DNA from: Spirochaeta thermophila DSM 6578
Lineage (GTDB): Bacteria; Spirochaetota; Spirochaetia; Winmispirales; Winmispiraceae
Assembly: GCF_000184345.1 (NCBI RefSeq)
Contig: NC_017583.1
Location: 2,294,001-2,358,000, forward strand
DNA length: 64,000 nt
Direction: 5' to 3'
Shown here: positions 20,029 to 29,030 of the stretch, piece after piece
Layout of the letters: every line of letters starts with the position of its first letter
Position numbering within the stretch: the stretch's first letter is position 1
Made by a program: the position numbers and the translations under genes
Notes under the pieces: model-generated
Databases searched by the model: none
What the model saw: only the letters and a program-made list of their open reading frames with translations
Told to the model about the DNA's origin: nothing

Positions 20029-21060
20029 TTACTTCTTCTTACTCCTCTCCCACTCCGCTACCTCCCTTGCAGGTTCCCAGGTCCCTCTCACACGAGTATC
20101 CCAAACCCGCTCAAGGAAAAACCCCGTCACGCACGTGTCGTCCCACTTCGTCCCCCTGTACACCTCCCTGATCTCAAACTCCACCTCCTTCGCCGCCCGC
20201 GGCAGCTTCACCACGTGAAACTTCACCACATCAGGAAACGCCACCTCCACCTCAAACGGCTCACCCCCGTCCACCGACCGTATCACCGCACGCTTCACCC
20301 GGTTGTTCATCTTGTACAGGTGCGGCCGTAAAGGATCCACAAACCCGTTCAACACCACAAACCGATCAGCTCCCTCACCTTCTCCCTCAACCTCTCCAAT
20401 CAAATCCCCATCCACTCTCACGCGACGCCCTTTAAACCTAATCCGGATCTTCTCCCCTATGCCAGGACCTTCCACTCCTTCAACCCACGGTTCTACACTC
20501 GCACAGTTAAAATACCAGTTTTCTATATATGAGGGTGTTCTATGTAACACAAAAAGTTCTACCATCTTTTCACCTGTATAGTGTATTTCCCTCCCTCTCA
20601 CCTTTTCCCGCAGATACGAGGATACCCCAAGCCACTCCACACCTGGCTCATCGGGGATACCTCCTATAGGCTTCCCATCTTCTTCAAAAAATCCTTTTTC
20701 TTCCCATTTTCCCTCACGGGTGAACTCCAAAATTTTGTAAGGTTCCATAGCCCATGTCACACACATACTCCCCTTGGTATCAAGTGGGTGATAGATACTC
20801 CATCCGCCACCCCAAACCAGTCTTATCTTTACCCCTTCTACTGTTGCGTACATATACCCGTCGTCTTCTTCCTCAATCATTTCTCTGTATATCCACACAG
20901 ATTTATATCTTTCCATGTAGGGATTGATGTAAAAATACAGTTTATCCTCTGCAATTCTCATAAAAAGTATCCTCTCTGTCTCTCCATAATTCACAATAAA
21001 ATCTTCTGAGTTACCAATACCACTGCTCATGATCAATAACACAAATAGAAATCTCCTCAT
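20029..21060 (-). CDS. Secreted protein with discoidin-like (NADase-type) glycan-binding domain
   Basis: A 343-residue exported protein. MRRFLFVLLIMSSGIGNSE is a short signal peptide. The C-terminal half from about residue 185 shows the pattern EPWVEGVEGPGIGEKIRIRF, the NNRVKRAVI segment and VYRGTKWDDTCVTGF, which matches a discoidin-like domain called NADase-type glycan-binding in other bacteria; I recall this from memory, so the name is tentative. The N-terminal half is unrecognised. The start overlaps the stop of the upstream domain ORF, so the two are co-translated. It is probably periplasmic or surface-located. Confidence 0.65.
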   Translation of the reverse strand: MRRFLFVLLIMSSGIGNSEDFIVNYGETERILFMRIAEDKLYFYINPYMERYKSVWIYREMIEEEDDGYMYATVEGVKIRLVWGGGWSIYHPLDTKGSMCVTWAMEPYKILEFTREGKWEEKGFFEEDGKPIGGIPDEPGVEWLGVSSYLREKVRGREIHYTGEKMVELFVLHRTPSYIENWYFNCASVEPWVEGVEGPGIGEKIRIRFKGRRVRVDGDLIGEVEGEGEGADRFVVLNGFVDPLRPHLYKMNNRVKRAVIRSVDGGEPFEVEVAFPDVVKFHVVKLPRAAKEVEFEIREVYRGTKWDDTCVTGFFLERVWDTRVRGTWEPAREVAEWERSKKK

Positions 21061-21062
21061 TT

Positions 21063-21893
21063 TCACTCACCCCAAATTGATTCAGAGAATGTCCACCGCC
21101 AAGTTTCATACAGACCAAGATATATTTCATAATTATTCTTAAGACCCCATTCAGTATATAACGTATTTACCAGGTTACTATAAATCTCAGGAGGAAACAT
21201 AAAACATCCATCGCTTGCCCAATAGTATCCATTATGATCTGTATGAAGCCACCACCGACTATCTTCTTCGTCATCATATCCTGTATATTGTATGATATCC
21301 CCATCCATCACCACAGCATTATGCAATAAGCCAAGACCATCCCATCCACCACTGTTAACTTTAAAAAGTCTCAGCCACACATCGCTCATGATCGTATTCC
21401 CCTGCACCGTGCCAAGCACAGGATGCTCGTACGACTGGTTCCGTATCGTCCTATCAGGCCTATCCTTCCACAAAGAGTCCACAGTCTGCATCCCTGTGAA
21501 TACCCGTGCCTCACTCCCCTCCCCTTCAACACTCTCCTTCCTCAACACAAGACTATCCAACCCAAGATTCCTCCCTTCATGGAAGTTAGAAAAATAGCTC
21601 GCTCCCTGCCGGAATACTTCTCCCCACACCACAAACCGCTCACGCACTATCCCTTGCTCGTCCACCCCCAAGGCAAGCATCTTCTCCCCCAGATCCCACT
21701 CCACCCCCAACGCTTCCATCCCAATCATCACCTGCCCTCCATTCGCACTCTCCCTCCTCCTCTCCCTCTCATCCCACACACATCCCCTCTCCTTCAACAC
21801 CGCCTCCCCTCCAAGCCGCAACAGCTGCTCCTCACTCACCCCCACAGGAACCCGCCCCGTCCCGTAGATCGCCACCACCCCCGCATCATCCAC
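21063..21893 (-). CDS. Secreted-array domain protein (possible C-terminal half of the RCC1 protein)
   Basis: 276 residues if started at the GTG at 21893, which has AAGGAGG eight bases upstream. The frame is open back to a TAG at 21939-21941 and is the same frame as the RCC1-repeat gene. The intervening codons (ARHYDAQTLKEVLGV) look like protein-coding sequence. So this could be the rest of a larger RCC1 fusion split by a single amber codon, or a coupled second cistron. The domain contains GNTIMSDVWLRL, HNAVVMDGDIIQY and YYWASDGCFMF. It has a degenerate tandem paralogue at 19378. No function can be assigned. Confidence 0.65.
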   Translation of the reverse strand: MDDAGVVAIYGTGRVPVGVSEEQLLRLGGEAVLKERGCVWDERERRRESANGGQVMIGMEALGVEWDLGEKMLALGVDEQGIVRERFVVWGEVFRQGASYFSNFHEGRNLGLDSLVLRKESVEGEGSEARVFTGMQTVDSLWKDRPDRTIRNQSYEHPVLGTVQGNTIMSDVWLRLFKVNSGGWDGLGLLHNAVVMDGDIIQYTGYDDEEDSRWWLHTDHNGYYWASDGCFMFPPEIYSNLVNTLYTEWGLKNNYEIYLGLYETWRWTFSESIWGE

Positions 21894-21938
21894 CCCCAGC
21901 ACCTCCTTCAGCGTCTGCGCATCGTAGTGCCTCGCATC

Positions 21939-23108
21939 CTACTCCCCTTCCACTCCCTCAATCCCCAACTGCCCATCCCCATTCTCCCCCATCCCCCATA
22001 AGCTCCCATCCTCCTTCAGCACAAACGCGTGCCACTGCCCTGCCGCCATCGCCTTGGCCCCCTCCATCACCTTCACCCATGGATAGGCAGGATCCCTCTC
22101 CATCCATCCCCCCTTAGACAGCCATACACTCTCCTCGGGTACCCACACACTCCCATCCTCCTTCAACAGAAGCGTGTGCCACCCCCCCGTCGCCACCTCC
22201 TTCACATCCCCCTCGAATACCTTCGTCCACCTCCACACATATTCCTCGCCCATCCCATAGCTCTTCTCCTTCATTCTCACCCCCATTATCCCCATGTCGT
22301 TCCTTCCAGCACCCCATACGCTCCCATCCTCCTTCAGCACAAATGACTGGTCCCCTCCCGCCCACACCGCCTTCGCACCCTCCATCACCTTCGTCCACTC
22401 CTCTCTCCCCCTCCTCCCCCCCACCCCAAGCTGCCCTGAATGGTTCTCCCCCACCACCCACACACTCCCATCCGCCTTCAACGCCAGCGCGTGAGACTCC
22501 CCTGTCGCCACGTCCACTACCCCCTCCATCACCTTCTTCCATCCAAACCCCTCCTTCCAATTCATCGCAGGCTCCACTCCAAACTTTGTCTCCTCCTCCC
22601 ACCCCGCTACCCACAGGCTCCCATCCTCCTTTATTATAAACGAATGCACCGAACGCGCTGCGATCTTCACCACCCCCTCCGCCACCTTCACCCACTCCAT
22701 CCTCACCCACTTCTCCCTGTCCCACTTGTCCTCCTCCACAAGCCCAAGCTGCCCATATACGTTCGATCCTATCCCCCACACAGTCCCATCCTCCTTCAAC
22801 ACCAGAATGTGACCTCCGCCCATGGCTATGTCCTTCACCCCATCCCACTCCCGTATCTTCACCCACTTCCGCACCTCCTCCTCCCTCCCCATCAGCCACT
22901 TCGCCAACGGCCCCACCCCCCACAAGCTCCCATCCTTCTTCAGCACCACCGAACTGTACCTCTCAGCCGCCACCTCCCTCACCCCCTCCATCACCTTCAC
23001 CCACTCCCCCACCCAGTCCTCCACCCACTCCTTCCACTCCTCCTCTCCACTCACCACTCCCACCATCAACAGGACCATCACGAACACCACTGCTCTCTTC
23101 ATCTTCAT
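21939..23108 (-). CDS. Secreted RCC1-repeat beta-propeller protein
   Basis: 389 residues with a clear signal peptide (MKMKRAVVFVMVLLMVGVVSG) followed by about seven RCC1-type repeats of 45-50 residues. Each carries a form of VLKEDGSVWGxGxNxxGQLG. RCC1 propellers usually bind proteins; in bacteria they appear in secreted or surface proteins, and no enzymatic role is implied. The protein ends at a TAG after GQLGIEGVEGE, with an in-frame open extension beyond it. The upstream DNA has been altered by an IS256 insertion ending 60 bases before the start, so expression is uncertain. Confidence 0.75.
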   Translation of the reverse strand: MKMKRAVVFVMVLLMVGVVSGEEEWKEWVEDWVGEWVKVMEGVREVAAERYSSVVLKKDGSLWGVGPLAKWLMGREEEVRKWVKIREWDGVKDIAMGGGHILVLKEDGTVWGIGSNVYGQLGLVEEDKWDREKWVRMEWVKVAEGVVKIAARSVHSFIIKEDGSLWVAGWEEETKFGVEPAMNWKEGFGWKKVMEGVVDVATGESHALALKADGSVWVVGENHSGQLGVGGRRGREEWTKVMEGAKAVWAGGDQSFVLKEDGSVWGAGRNDMGIMGVRMKEKSYGMGEEYVWRWTKVFEGDVKEVATGGWHTLLLKEDGSVWVPEESVWLSKGGWMERDPAYPWVKVMEGAKAMAAGQWHAFVLKEDGSLWGMGENGDGQLGIEGVEGE

Positions 23109-23130
23109 ACCTCCTCACTCACTAGTATGT

Positions 23131-23160
23131 TGTACTGCGCCCATTAAGTCAAGACAAAAA
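23131..23160. repeat. Possible IS3-type terminal repeat, orphan
   Basis: TGTACTGCGCCCATTAAGTC and the next ten bases resemble IS3-family ends. No transposase in the right orientation follows; the sequence is cut by the IS256 copy. Confidence 0.35.
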
Positions 23161-23167
23161 GGGTAGG
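23160..23167. repeat. Target-site duplication, IS256 copy 1 (left)
   Basis: AGGGTAGG, repeated exactly at 24513-24520. Confidence 0.8.
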
Positions 23168-24512
23168 GGCACTGTCAAGGAGGAGTGTTGAAATTGAGCT
23201 GGAGCTGATAAGGGGTGCGTCTCCCCACCTCTTGTATCACCTGCATGCCCACCACGTAGAGGCCTACCACCTCATCTGCATGGGCATGGCTCATATACCC
23301 AGGATACCTCCGTAGAAAGCTTCTCATGTGCCGAAACATGTTCTCCGCAAGGTTGCTCGTCCTCACCTTCTCCTTCCACTCATAGGGTAACTCCAGATAG
23401 GAGAAGAGCCGCTCCTTCCGCCACAGGAGGGAGGCCGTCATCCGGGGAGCCTTCGCCGCCCACTTCTTCACGAATGCCTCCAACGCACGTGCTGCGTCCT
23501 CCTTCCCTCCTGCCTCAAAGAGCTTCCAGTACTCCGCTCGAAAAGCTCGCCTCTCCTTCTGGAGGTCTGCGTTCTTCCCCTTCCGTTCCCCCATGTCCTG
23601 CAGGAGCTTCTGCTCAAGCGTACCCTGCAGGTGCCACAGACATATCTGCTTTTTCGCCTCGGGATACACGGTCTCCACCGCCTGCCAGATGCCTTCTGCC
23701 TCATCGGCCACCACCAGCTCCACCTCCTCAAGCCCCCGCTCGTAGAGCCCGGTAAGGAGTCGCTCGTAGCTCGCTCGGTCCTCCTGCTCCGCAACGACCC
23801 AGTCGAGGAGCTCATGAGATCCGTCCTCCTTCACCCCCACGGCACTCAGGACAACCAGCTTCTTCTGACCCCTCCCACGCCTCTTTGCCCACACTCCATC
23901 CAGCACGAGCGCCTTCACCCCACCAAGCGGCCGCCTCCGCCACTGCTCCTTCTCCTCACGAAGACGCTTTATGAGCCGCAGGAGTGTCTGCGGGTGAGCC
24001 TCGCCTATCCCCAGCTCCCGTAACAGGATGGCCCACGTCCGCGCGCTCATCCCTCCCACATACCCGAGAAGGAGCTGCTCGGCGAGGGCCACGAGCCTCT
24101 GCTCATAGGCGACCAGCTTCACCTCCTTCCCCCCGCCGGTGCGGATGCGGGGCACGCGTACATCCTCGATCGGCCCCCAGGGGGTCTGCACGGTCTTCCA
24201 TTTCCTGTAGCCGTACCGGTAGTACTGCCCTTTCTCAGGCTCCCCTCGTGCATATCGTGGTCGTCCTACTGCCTCCTCTCTCAGCGTCTCAAGGAGGTGT
24301 TCCAGGTACGTCTTGTAGGTGTGGCGCACCTCCTCCCGTAGCTGGTCTTCCACTTGTTTCATCAGATCAGAGAGGGTATACTGTGTCTCAATCAGTGTGC
24401 GTGTGTTACCACGCTTCATGGGGTATCTCCTCCTTGAAAAAAGGATTAGTGTGGTGGGAGATACCCCTTATCTTTTTTCCCCGCCTTTTTCAACACTCGA
24501 TGTTACAATCCC
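23168..24512 (-). mobile_element. IS256-family insertion sequence, copy 1
   Basis: 1345 bases, bounded by an exact eight-base target duplication. The ends are imperfect inverted repeats beginning GGCACTGT (left) and GGGATTGT (right, reverse strand) and sharing GAGTGTTGAAA inside. Length and structure equal copy 2 at 32598-33942. It landed exactly at the left edge of the neighbouring IS4/IS1182-like element. Confidence 0.9.
23175..24419 (-). CDS. IS256-family (mutator-type) transposase
   Basis: A 414-residue DDE transposase. Visible features are the N-terminal region with YRYGYRKWKTVQTPWG, the first catalytic Asp in ALVLDGVWAKRRGRG, the second in VVADEAEGIWQAV, the C-x2-H motif CLWHLQ typical of the mutator family, and the C-terminal Glu in TSNLAENMFRHMR. 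The gene is intact, so the element may be active. It differs from copy 2 by a modest number of substitutions, for example LYERGLEEV versus LYERGLHEV. Confidence 0.95.
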   Translation of the reverse strand: MKRGNTRTLIETQYTLSDLMKQVEDQLREEVRHTYKTYLEHLLETLREEAVGRPRYARGEPEKGQYYRYGYRKWKTVQTPWGPIEDVRVPRIRTGGGKEVKLVAYEQRLVALAEQLLLGYVGGMSARTWAILLRELGIGEAHPQTLLRLIKRLREEKEQWRRRPLGGVKALVLDGVWAKRRGRGQKKLVVLSAVGVKEDGSHELLDWVVAEQEDRASYERLLTGLYERGLEEVELVVADEAEGIWQAVETVYPEAKKQICLWHLQGTLEQKLLQDMGERKGKNADLQKERRAFRAEYWKLFEAGGKEDAARALEAFVKKWAAKAPRMTASLLWRKERLFSYLELPYEWKEKVRTSNLAENMFRHMRSFLRRYPGYMSHAHADEVVGLYVVGMQVIQEVGRRTPYQLQLNFNTPP

Positions 24513-24520
24513 AGGGTAGG
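24513..24520. repeat. Target-site duplication, IS256 copy 1 (right)
   Basis: AGGGTAGG, matching 23160-23167. Its last base is also the first base of the next element's inverted repeat. Confidence 0.8.
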
Positions 24521-24720
24521 AGCCTTTTGCGCTGTTTTCACGCAACGATAGGTAAAGACATTACAAGCGGGTGGGGATTTATTTTACCCCAAAAAAGCGG
24601 TCCAACGGTGCGATAGTAAGGGGAAAACGAGGTCGGAGTTGAAAAATTGACCCCAAAAAAGAGGGCCCCCGGGTTTTTCCATGATAGAATCATGGTAGCA
24701 GAAAACCGACGGAGGGGCCC

Positions 24721-26043
24721 ATGGCAAGTATAGCACAGAAATCACTTTTTTGCTGGCACGATGTAGAAGCATTGGGGGATTTACATCGGCTTCGGCTGGT
24801 GTTGGAGAACCTGCCGGATGAGGAACTGATGCAGCAGCTGGAACAGAGGCGGGGGAGAGGCCGGAATGAGTATCCGGTACGGGCGATGTGGAACTCGCTC
24901 GTTGCGGGGATAGTGTTTCAGCACCCGAGCATCGAGCAGCTACGCCGGGAGCTCTTGCGGAACGGGCAACTGAGGGACCTGTGTGGATTTGATCCTACCC
25001 GGGGAAGCGATGCGGTACCCAGTGCCAGCGCGTACAGCCGGTTTCTTTCCACCTTGAGGAAGCGGAGTATCCGGGAAGCACTGGTAAGGGTGTTTACCAG
25101 CCTGGTGGATCAGTGCTACCGGGAGCTGCCTGGATTTGGGCGGCGGCTGGGAGCCGATGGGAAGGGGATAGCAAGCGTTGCCCGTCGAAGGGGGAAGGGT
25201 GCCGGAGACCGGCGAGGGGAGCACGATGCGGACTGGGGGTGTCATGAGTATGTGTATCAGAATGAACGGGGGGAGGTGCAGAAGTCGGTAAAGAAATGGT
25301 TCGGGTTTACGGTGCACCTCCTTGCGGATACAGCGTATGAACTGCCGGTGGCCTTTACGGTGAGTCGGGCCTCAAAGCACGAGGTGCCGGTGATGCGAAA
25401 GCTGATTCGGTCCCTGGATCGCCATCGGCCGCATATACTCAAGGCGGCGGAAGTGTTCACGGCCGACCGGGGCTATGATGATGGCACGTTGATAGATCTG
25501 TTGTGGCACGAGCACCGGATCAAACCGGTCATCGATATTCGCAACCTGTGGAAAGATGGAGAACAGACCAGGCTGGTCCCGGGGACAAGAAATGTGGTGT
25601 ATGACTACCAAGGGACGGTGAGTTGTGTCTGTATGGCCACGGGGACGCAGCGGGAGATGGCCTACCGGGGATTTGAAGAGAAGCGGGGCACGTTGAAGTA
25701 CGGCTGTCCTGCGGTGCACTATGGGTATGGATGTGAGGGCAAAGCCTCCTGTCCCTTGGCCTCCTGTATTCGGATCCCCCTCTCCACGGACCGCAGAGTC
25801 TTCACGCCTCTCGCCCAGTCTTCGTATCGGTGGAAGCGGGAGTATGCCAAGCGAACGGCCTTGGAGCGGATCCACAGCCGGCTGGATCGAAGCTTTAGCC
25901 TGGAACTCCACACGATCCGGGGGCAGGAGAAACTGTCGGTTCACCTTACGCTGGTGTTTTCTGTCATGAGTGCCCTTGCCCTGGGACGAGTGCGAGAGAA
26001 CCAGCCAAACCAGATGCGCTCCCTGGTCAGGCCTGCGGCCTAA
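24721..26043 (+). CDS. DDE transposase of IS4/IS1182-like element
   Basis: A 440-residue transposase. The N-terminal part (NEYPVRAMWNSLVAGIVFQH) is the helical DUF772-type domain. Catalytic acidic residues lie in LGADGKGIASV, FTADRGYDDG and the C-terminal KRTALERIHSRLDRS. A Cys-rich insert (YGCPAVHYGYGCEGKASCP) is typical of one IS1182/ISNCY branch. The ATG follows GGAGGGGCCC. The gene is full length and probably functional. The precise IS family needs a database search. Confidence 0.88.
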   Translation: MASIAQKSLFCWHDVEALGDLHRLRLVLENLPDEELMQQLEQRRGRGRNEYPVRAMWNSLVAGIVFQHPSIEQLRRELLRNGQLRDLCGFDPTRGSDAVPSASAYSRFLSTLRKRSIREALVRVFTSLVDQCYRELPGFGRRLGADGKGIASVARRRGKGAGDRRGEHDADWGCHEYVYQNERGEVQKSVKKWFGFTVHLLADTAYELPVAFTVSRASKHEVPVMRKLIRSLDRHRPHILKAAEVFTADRGYDDGTLIDLLWHEHRIKPVIDIRNLWKDGEQTRLVPGTRNVVYDYQGTVSCVCMATGTQREMAYRGFEEKRGTLKYGCPAVHYGYGCEGKASCPLASCIRIPLSTDRRVFTPLAQSSYRWKREYAKRTALERIHSRLDRSFSLELHTIRGQEKLSVHLTLVFSVMSALALGRVRENQPNQMRSLVRPAA

Positions 26044-26281
26044 CGAGCGGTCTTACCGAAACCGATCCCCCGTATCCACGTTCCCTTGAGGAATCCTGAG
26101 GGAAGGTGTGTCCAGTTCGGATACAGAACCGCCGTGGTGGAGTGAACGCGAGCAAACCATCGTGCATAGTGTACCGTTGTGAGCACTATTCCGGATGAGA
26201 ATACGGTAACGTTGACACCCTAAGCAGGCATTACAGCGCGTTGTTGCCCAGGATTCCCGTTGGGTTACTACAAAAAGCAGT
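26044..26281 (+). other. Non-coding 3' part of the IS4/IS1182-like element
   Basis: No gene is seen. Short inverted segments occur (for example GGAATCCTGAGGG near 26090), but no terminator with a T-run stands out. The macrodomain gene begins 60 bases after the element's right end. Confidence 0.4.
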
Positions 26282-26357
26282 ACAGCGCAAAAGGCTCTCC
26301 CCACATTCCTCTTCACATGGTAGACTTCTTTCATACCTTCCATCCAGAGGAGGGACT

Positions 26358-26903
26358 ATGGCGAGGATCACCTACAGGGACATCGTGATAGAGACACGAC
26401 AGGGGGACATCGCCTCACAACCCGACCTTGAGGCGATCGTGAACGCGGCCAATGCCATGCTCATGCCGGGTGGAGGGGTCGCAGGTGCCATTCACCGCGC
26501 CGCAGGCCCAGGGCTCGCAGAGGAGTGTCGCACATACGCGCCCATCAAGCCCGGTGAGGCGGTGATCACCGGAGGTCACAATCTCCCAAATCGTTACGTC
26601 ATTCACACCCTCGGGCCTGTCTACGGCCAGGACAAGCCTGAGGCCGACATTCTCGCCCGGTGTTATGAAAACTCCCTCACGTTGTGCGAGAAACACCAGA
26701 TAGAGAGTGTGGGGTTTCCCGCCATCTCCACCGGTGTCTTCGGCTATCCCATGAGAGAGGCGGCCGAGGTGGCCTTTGCCACGATCAAATCGATGATCGA
26801 GAAGGGGCTCACCTACCCCAAGAGGATCGTCTTCGTCCTCTACCGGTCCCAGGACCAGGCCCTCCACGACGAGGTGCTCTCCCGCATCTTCCCCTCGTCA
26901 TGA
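26358..26903 (+). CDS. Macrodomain protein (O-acetyl-ADP-ribose deacetylase type)
   Basis: A 181-residue stand-alone macrodomain. The signature NAANAMLMPGGGVAGAIHRAAG and the distal loop FPAISTGVFGYP bind ADP-ribose. This subfamily (YmdB/MacroD) removes O-acetyl or mono-ADP-ribosyl groups; the substrate here is unknown. GAGGAGGG precedes the ATG at 26358. The gene lies right after an insertion sequence and faces the next gene tail-to-tail. Confidence 0.92.
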   Translation: MARITYRDIVIETRQGDIASQPDLEAIVNAANAMLMPGGGVAGAIHRAAGPGLAEECRTYAPIKPGEAVITGGHNLPNRYVIHTLGPVYGQDKPEADILARCYENSLTLCEKHQIESVGFPAISTGVFGYPMREAAEVAFATIKSMIEKGLTYPKRIVFVLYRSQDQALHDEVLSRIFPSS

Positions 26904-26913
26904 GGACCCGCCA

Positions 26914-27246
26914 CTACGTGAGGTCCTCCAGCGTGATGAGCGGAAAAGCGCCGTAGGCCGGTTCCTCGTAGGGGTGGGCCTCCACGAGGGCACGTAACAC
27001 GTTCTTCAGCACCTCTTCCCTGCAGATGCACTCCACCTTCACCTCCCGTACGTGCTCCACCTTTCCCTTTTCGCCGATGAACGGATCGCTCCCCTCGAGG
27101 GGTCGGAACTGGCCCGTTCCCTCGGTCTGCCAGGCACAACTGTCGTAGGCCTCGTACCGCCCGGCTCCGGCGGCAAAGACCGCCTCCTTCACCTTCTCTG
27201 CATGCTCCACAGGCACGTACCATTCCACCTTATAGAGACGCGGCAT
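26914..27246 (-). CDS. PII/CutA-like NIF3-domain protein
   Basis: 110 residues resembling the PII-like domain inserted in NIF3/YqfO proteins and found alone in many bacteria. Typical segments are YKVEWYVPVEHAEKVKEAVFAAGAG at the start, then GTGQFRPLEGSDPFIG, and AHPYEEPAYGAFPL at the end. The role is unknown; the fold suggests metal or small-molecule binding. The ATG at 27246 has GAGGAGG six bases upstream, better than the ATG at 27252. Confidence 0.8.
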   Translation of the reverse strand: MPRLYKVEWYVPVEHAEKVKEAVFAAGAGRYEAYDSCAWQTEGTGQFRPLEGSDPFIGEKGKVEHVREVKVECICREEVLKNVLRALVEAHPYEEPAYGAFPLITLEDLT

Positions 27247-27333
27247 GCACACCTCCTCGGCTCATAAGGTGCATCCCCGTACTCCTCGTGTCAACCCTTT
27301 CCAGTATAGTGTTTTTGAGGTATCTTCCATACC

Positions 27334-28248
27334 ATGGAAACGATCGTACGGGTGGAACACTGCCACAAGACCTATGGAACCTTCCGGGCCCTCACCGATC
27401 TCTCCTTCTCCGCCGGACGGGGCGAGTGCGTGGCACTCCTCGGCCCCAATGGGGCGGGGAAGACCACCATGATCAAGATCCTCTACGGCAAGGCACGCCG
27501 TGATCCGCACCCCGAGACCCGGGTGGAAGTCTTCGGGCTCGACCCGGAGGAACACGAACTCACCATCAAACAGCGTACCGGCGTGGTGCAGCAGGAGAAT
27601 AACCTCGACGACGAACTCAACGTGGTGCAGAACCTCAAGATCTTCGCACGTTTTTACAGGATGAAACCCTCCCGCGCCAGAGCGCGCATCGAAGAGCTCC
27701 TGGAGTTCATGGAGCTTTCGGAGAAGAGGGATCAGCCGGTGAAGGCCCTCTCCGGCGGGATGAAACGGAGACTCGTCATCGCCCGGGCCCTCCTCAATCA
27801 GCCCGAGCTTCTCTTCCTCGATGAACCCACCACGGGGCTCGATCCGCAGGTGCGCCAACTCATCTGGGACAGGATTCGGGCCCTCACCAGACAGGGAGTG
27901 ACGGTCCTCCTCACCACCCACTACATGGAGGAGGCCTACCACATCGCCGACAGGATCATCATCATGGACCACGGCAAGTCGCTCCTCGAAGGCAACCCGA
28001 GGGAACTCGTGGAGAAGCACATAGAACCCCAGGTGGTGGAGGTCCTCATCCCCTCCTACACCCCGCCGTCGGGCGATTCCCTCAGAGTGGAACATTCCGA
28101 GGAGCGGACCCTCGTCTACGCCCCCTCGAGAGAGGAACTCGAAACCTTTACCGCCGAACTCCCGGCCGGGAGCTATTTCATCCGCCCCTCCACACTCGAG
28201 GACCTGTTTCTCAAGATCACCGGAAGGAGGCTGAAAGATGGTCAATGA
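27334..28248 (+). CDS. ABC-2 type exporter, ATP-binding subunit
   Basis: A 304-residue ATPase of the DrrA/NodI group. Walker A is GPNGAGKTTMIK, the Q-loop VVQQENNLDDELNV, the signature LSGGMKRRLVIARAL, Walker B LLFLDEPTTGLDP, and the switch His LLTTHYMEEA. It energises export by the membrane subunit encoded next (11-base overlap). The substrate is unknown; relatives export drugs, lipids or polysaccharides. No good Shine-Dalgarno is present; TATCTT lies seven bases before the ATG. Confidence 0.92.
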   Translation: METIVRVEHCHKTYGTFRALTDLSFSAGRGECVALLGPNGAGKTTMIKILYGKARRDPHPETRVEVFGLDPEEHELTIKQRTGVVQQENNLDDELNVVQNLKIFARFYRMKPSRARARIEELLEFMELSEKRDQPVKALSGGMKRRLVIARALLNQPELLFLDEPTTGLDPQVRQLIWDRIRALTRQGVTVLLTTHYMEEAYHIADRIIIMDHGKSLLEGNPRELVEKHIEPQVVEVLIPSYTPPSGDSLRVEHSEERTLVYAPSREELETFTAELPAGSYFIRPSTLEDLFLKITGRRLKDGQ

Positions 28249-29026
28249 AGCCCTCTCCCTTCACGCCCCGTTCTTGTACCGGATCTACAGCGTGTGGTTC
28301 AGACACGTGCGCGTGTACTCCCAGAATCTCCTCGCCAACGCCTTTCCTCCCTTCGTGGAGCCGATCATCTTCCTCATCGGGATCGGCCTGGGACTGGGAC
28401 GCTTCGTCCCCGACATCAACGGCCAGCCCTTCGTCCAGTATCTCGCCATCGGGATCATCGTCACACCCGCCATGTTCACCGCAGCCTACGAGTGCACCTT
28501 CGGTACCTTCATCAGGCTCAAGTACGAAAAGATCTACGACGGCATGCTTGCCGCCCCTCTCACCGCACACGATCTCCTCATCGGAGAGATCCTCTGGGCG
28601 GGAACCAAGGGGTTCTTCTTCTCCTCAAGCGTACTCGTCGTGGTGAGCATCTTCGGCATCCTGAACCCACTCCAGGTGATCATCGCCCCCCTCGTGGGAT
28701 TCCTGACCGCGAGCATGTTCGCCACCATCGCCTTCATCATCACTTCCATCGTGGACAACCTCGAACAGTTCAACTTCTTCTTCACAGGGTTCATAGAACC
28801 CATGTTCTTCCTCTCCGGGGTGGTGTTCCCCATAGAGCAGCTCCCGGACTGGCTCAGGCCAGTGGCGGAGGTCTTCCCCCTCACCCACCCCGTCCGTCTC
28901 CTCAGGGCATACTCCATGGGTGATATGGGTCTCACCCAATTGTGGGACATCCTCTACTGTGTGGTACTCATTGTACTTGCAGGATGGTTCGGGATGCGCA
29001 GGCTCAGACGCCAGATGGTGGACTGA
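28238..29026 (+). CDS. ABC-2 type exporter, permease subunit
   Basis: A 262-residue integral membrane protein with about six helices (for example FPPFVEPIIFLIGIGLGLG at 40-58 and IVLAGWFGM near the end). The FLSGVVFPIEQLPDWL segment is characteristic of the NodJ/DrrB permease family. It completes a two-gene exporter with the preceding ATPase. A small-RNA promoter begins five bases after its stop. Confidence 0.9.
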   Translation: MVNEALSLHAPFLYRIYSVWFRHVRVYSQNLLANAFPPFVEPIIFLIGIGLGLGRFVPDINGQPFVQYLAIGIIVTPAMFTAAYECTFGTFIRLKYEKIYDGMLAAPLTAHDLLIGEILWAGTKGFFFSSSVLVVVSIFGILNPLQVIIAPLVGFLTASMFATIAFIITSIVDNLEQFNFFFTGFIEPMFFLSGVVFPIEQLPDWLRPVAEVFPLTHPVRLLRAYSMGDMGLTQLWDILYCVVLIVLAGWFGMRRLRRQMVD

Positions 29027-29030
29027 AAAT

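Larger units (their letters stand above)
24520..26297 (+). mobile_element. IS4/IS1182-like insertion sequence
   Basis: About 1.78 kb with perfect 16-base terminal inverted repeats: GAGCCTTTTGCGCTGT at 24520-24535 and its reverse complement at 26282-26297. It holds one transposase gene, with 200 non-coding bases before and 240 after. No target duplication is evident at the outer flanks. The long non-coding ends contain T-rich and palindromic stretches but nothing assignable. Confidence 0.8.

Noticed and set aside
19378-21893. L,D-transpeptidase assignment for the SDGC-containing domain
   Set aside because: Only a short SDGC resembles SHGC; the upstream HxG pattern and fold-level similarity are not evident.
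22000-23100. Plus-strand Pro/His-rich frames opposite the RCC1 gene
   Set aside because: Mirror images of the repeats in the minus-strand RCC1 protein; low complexity and no start signals.
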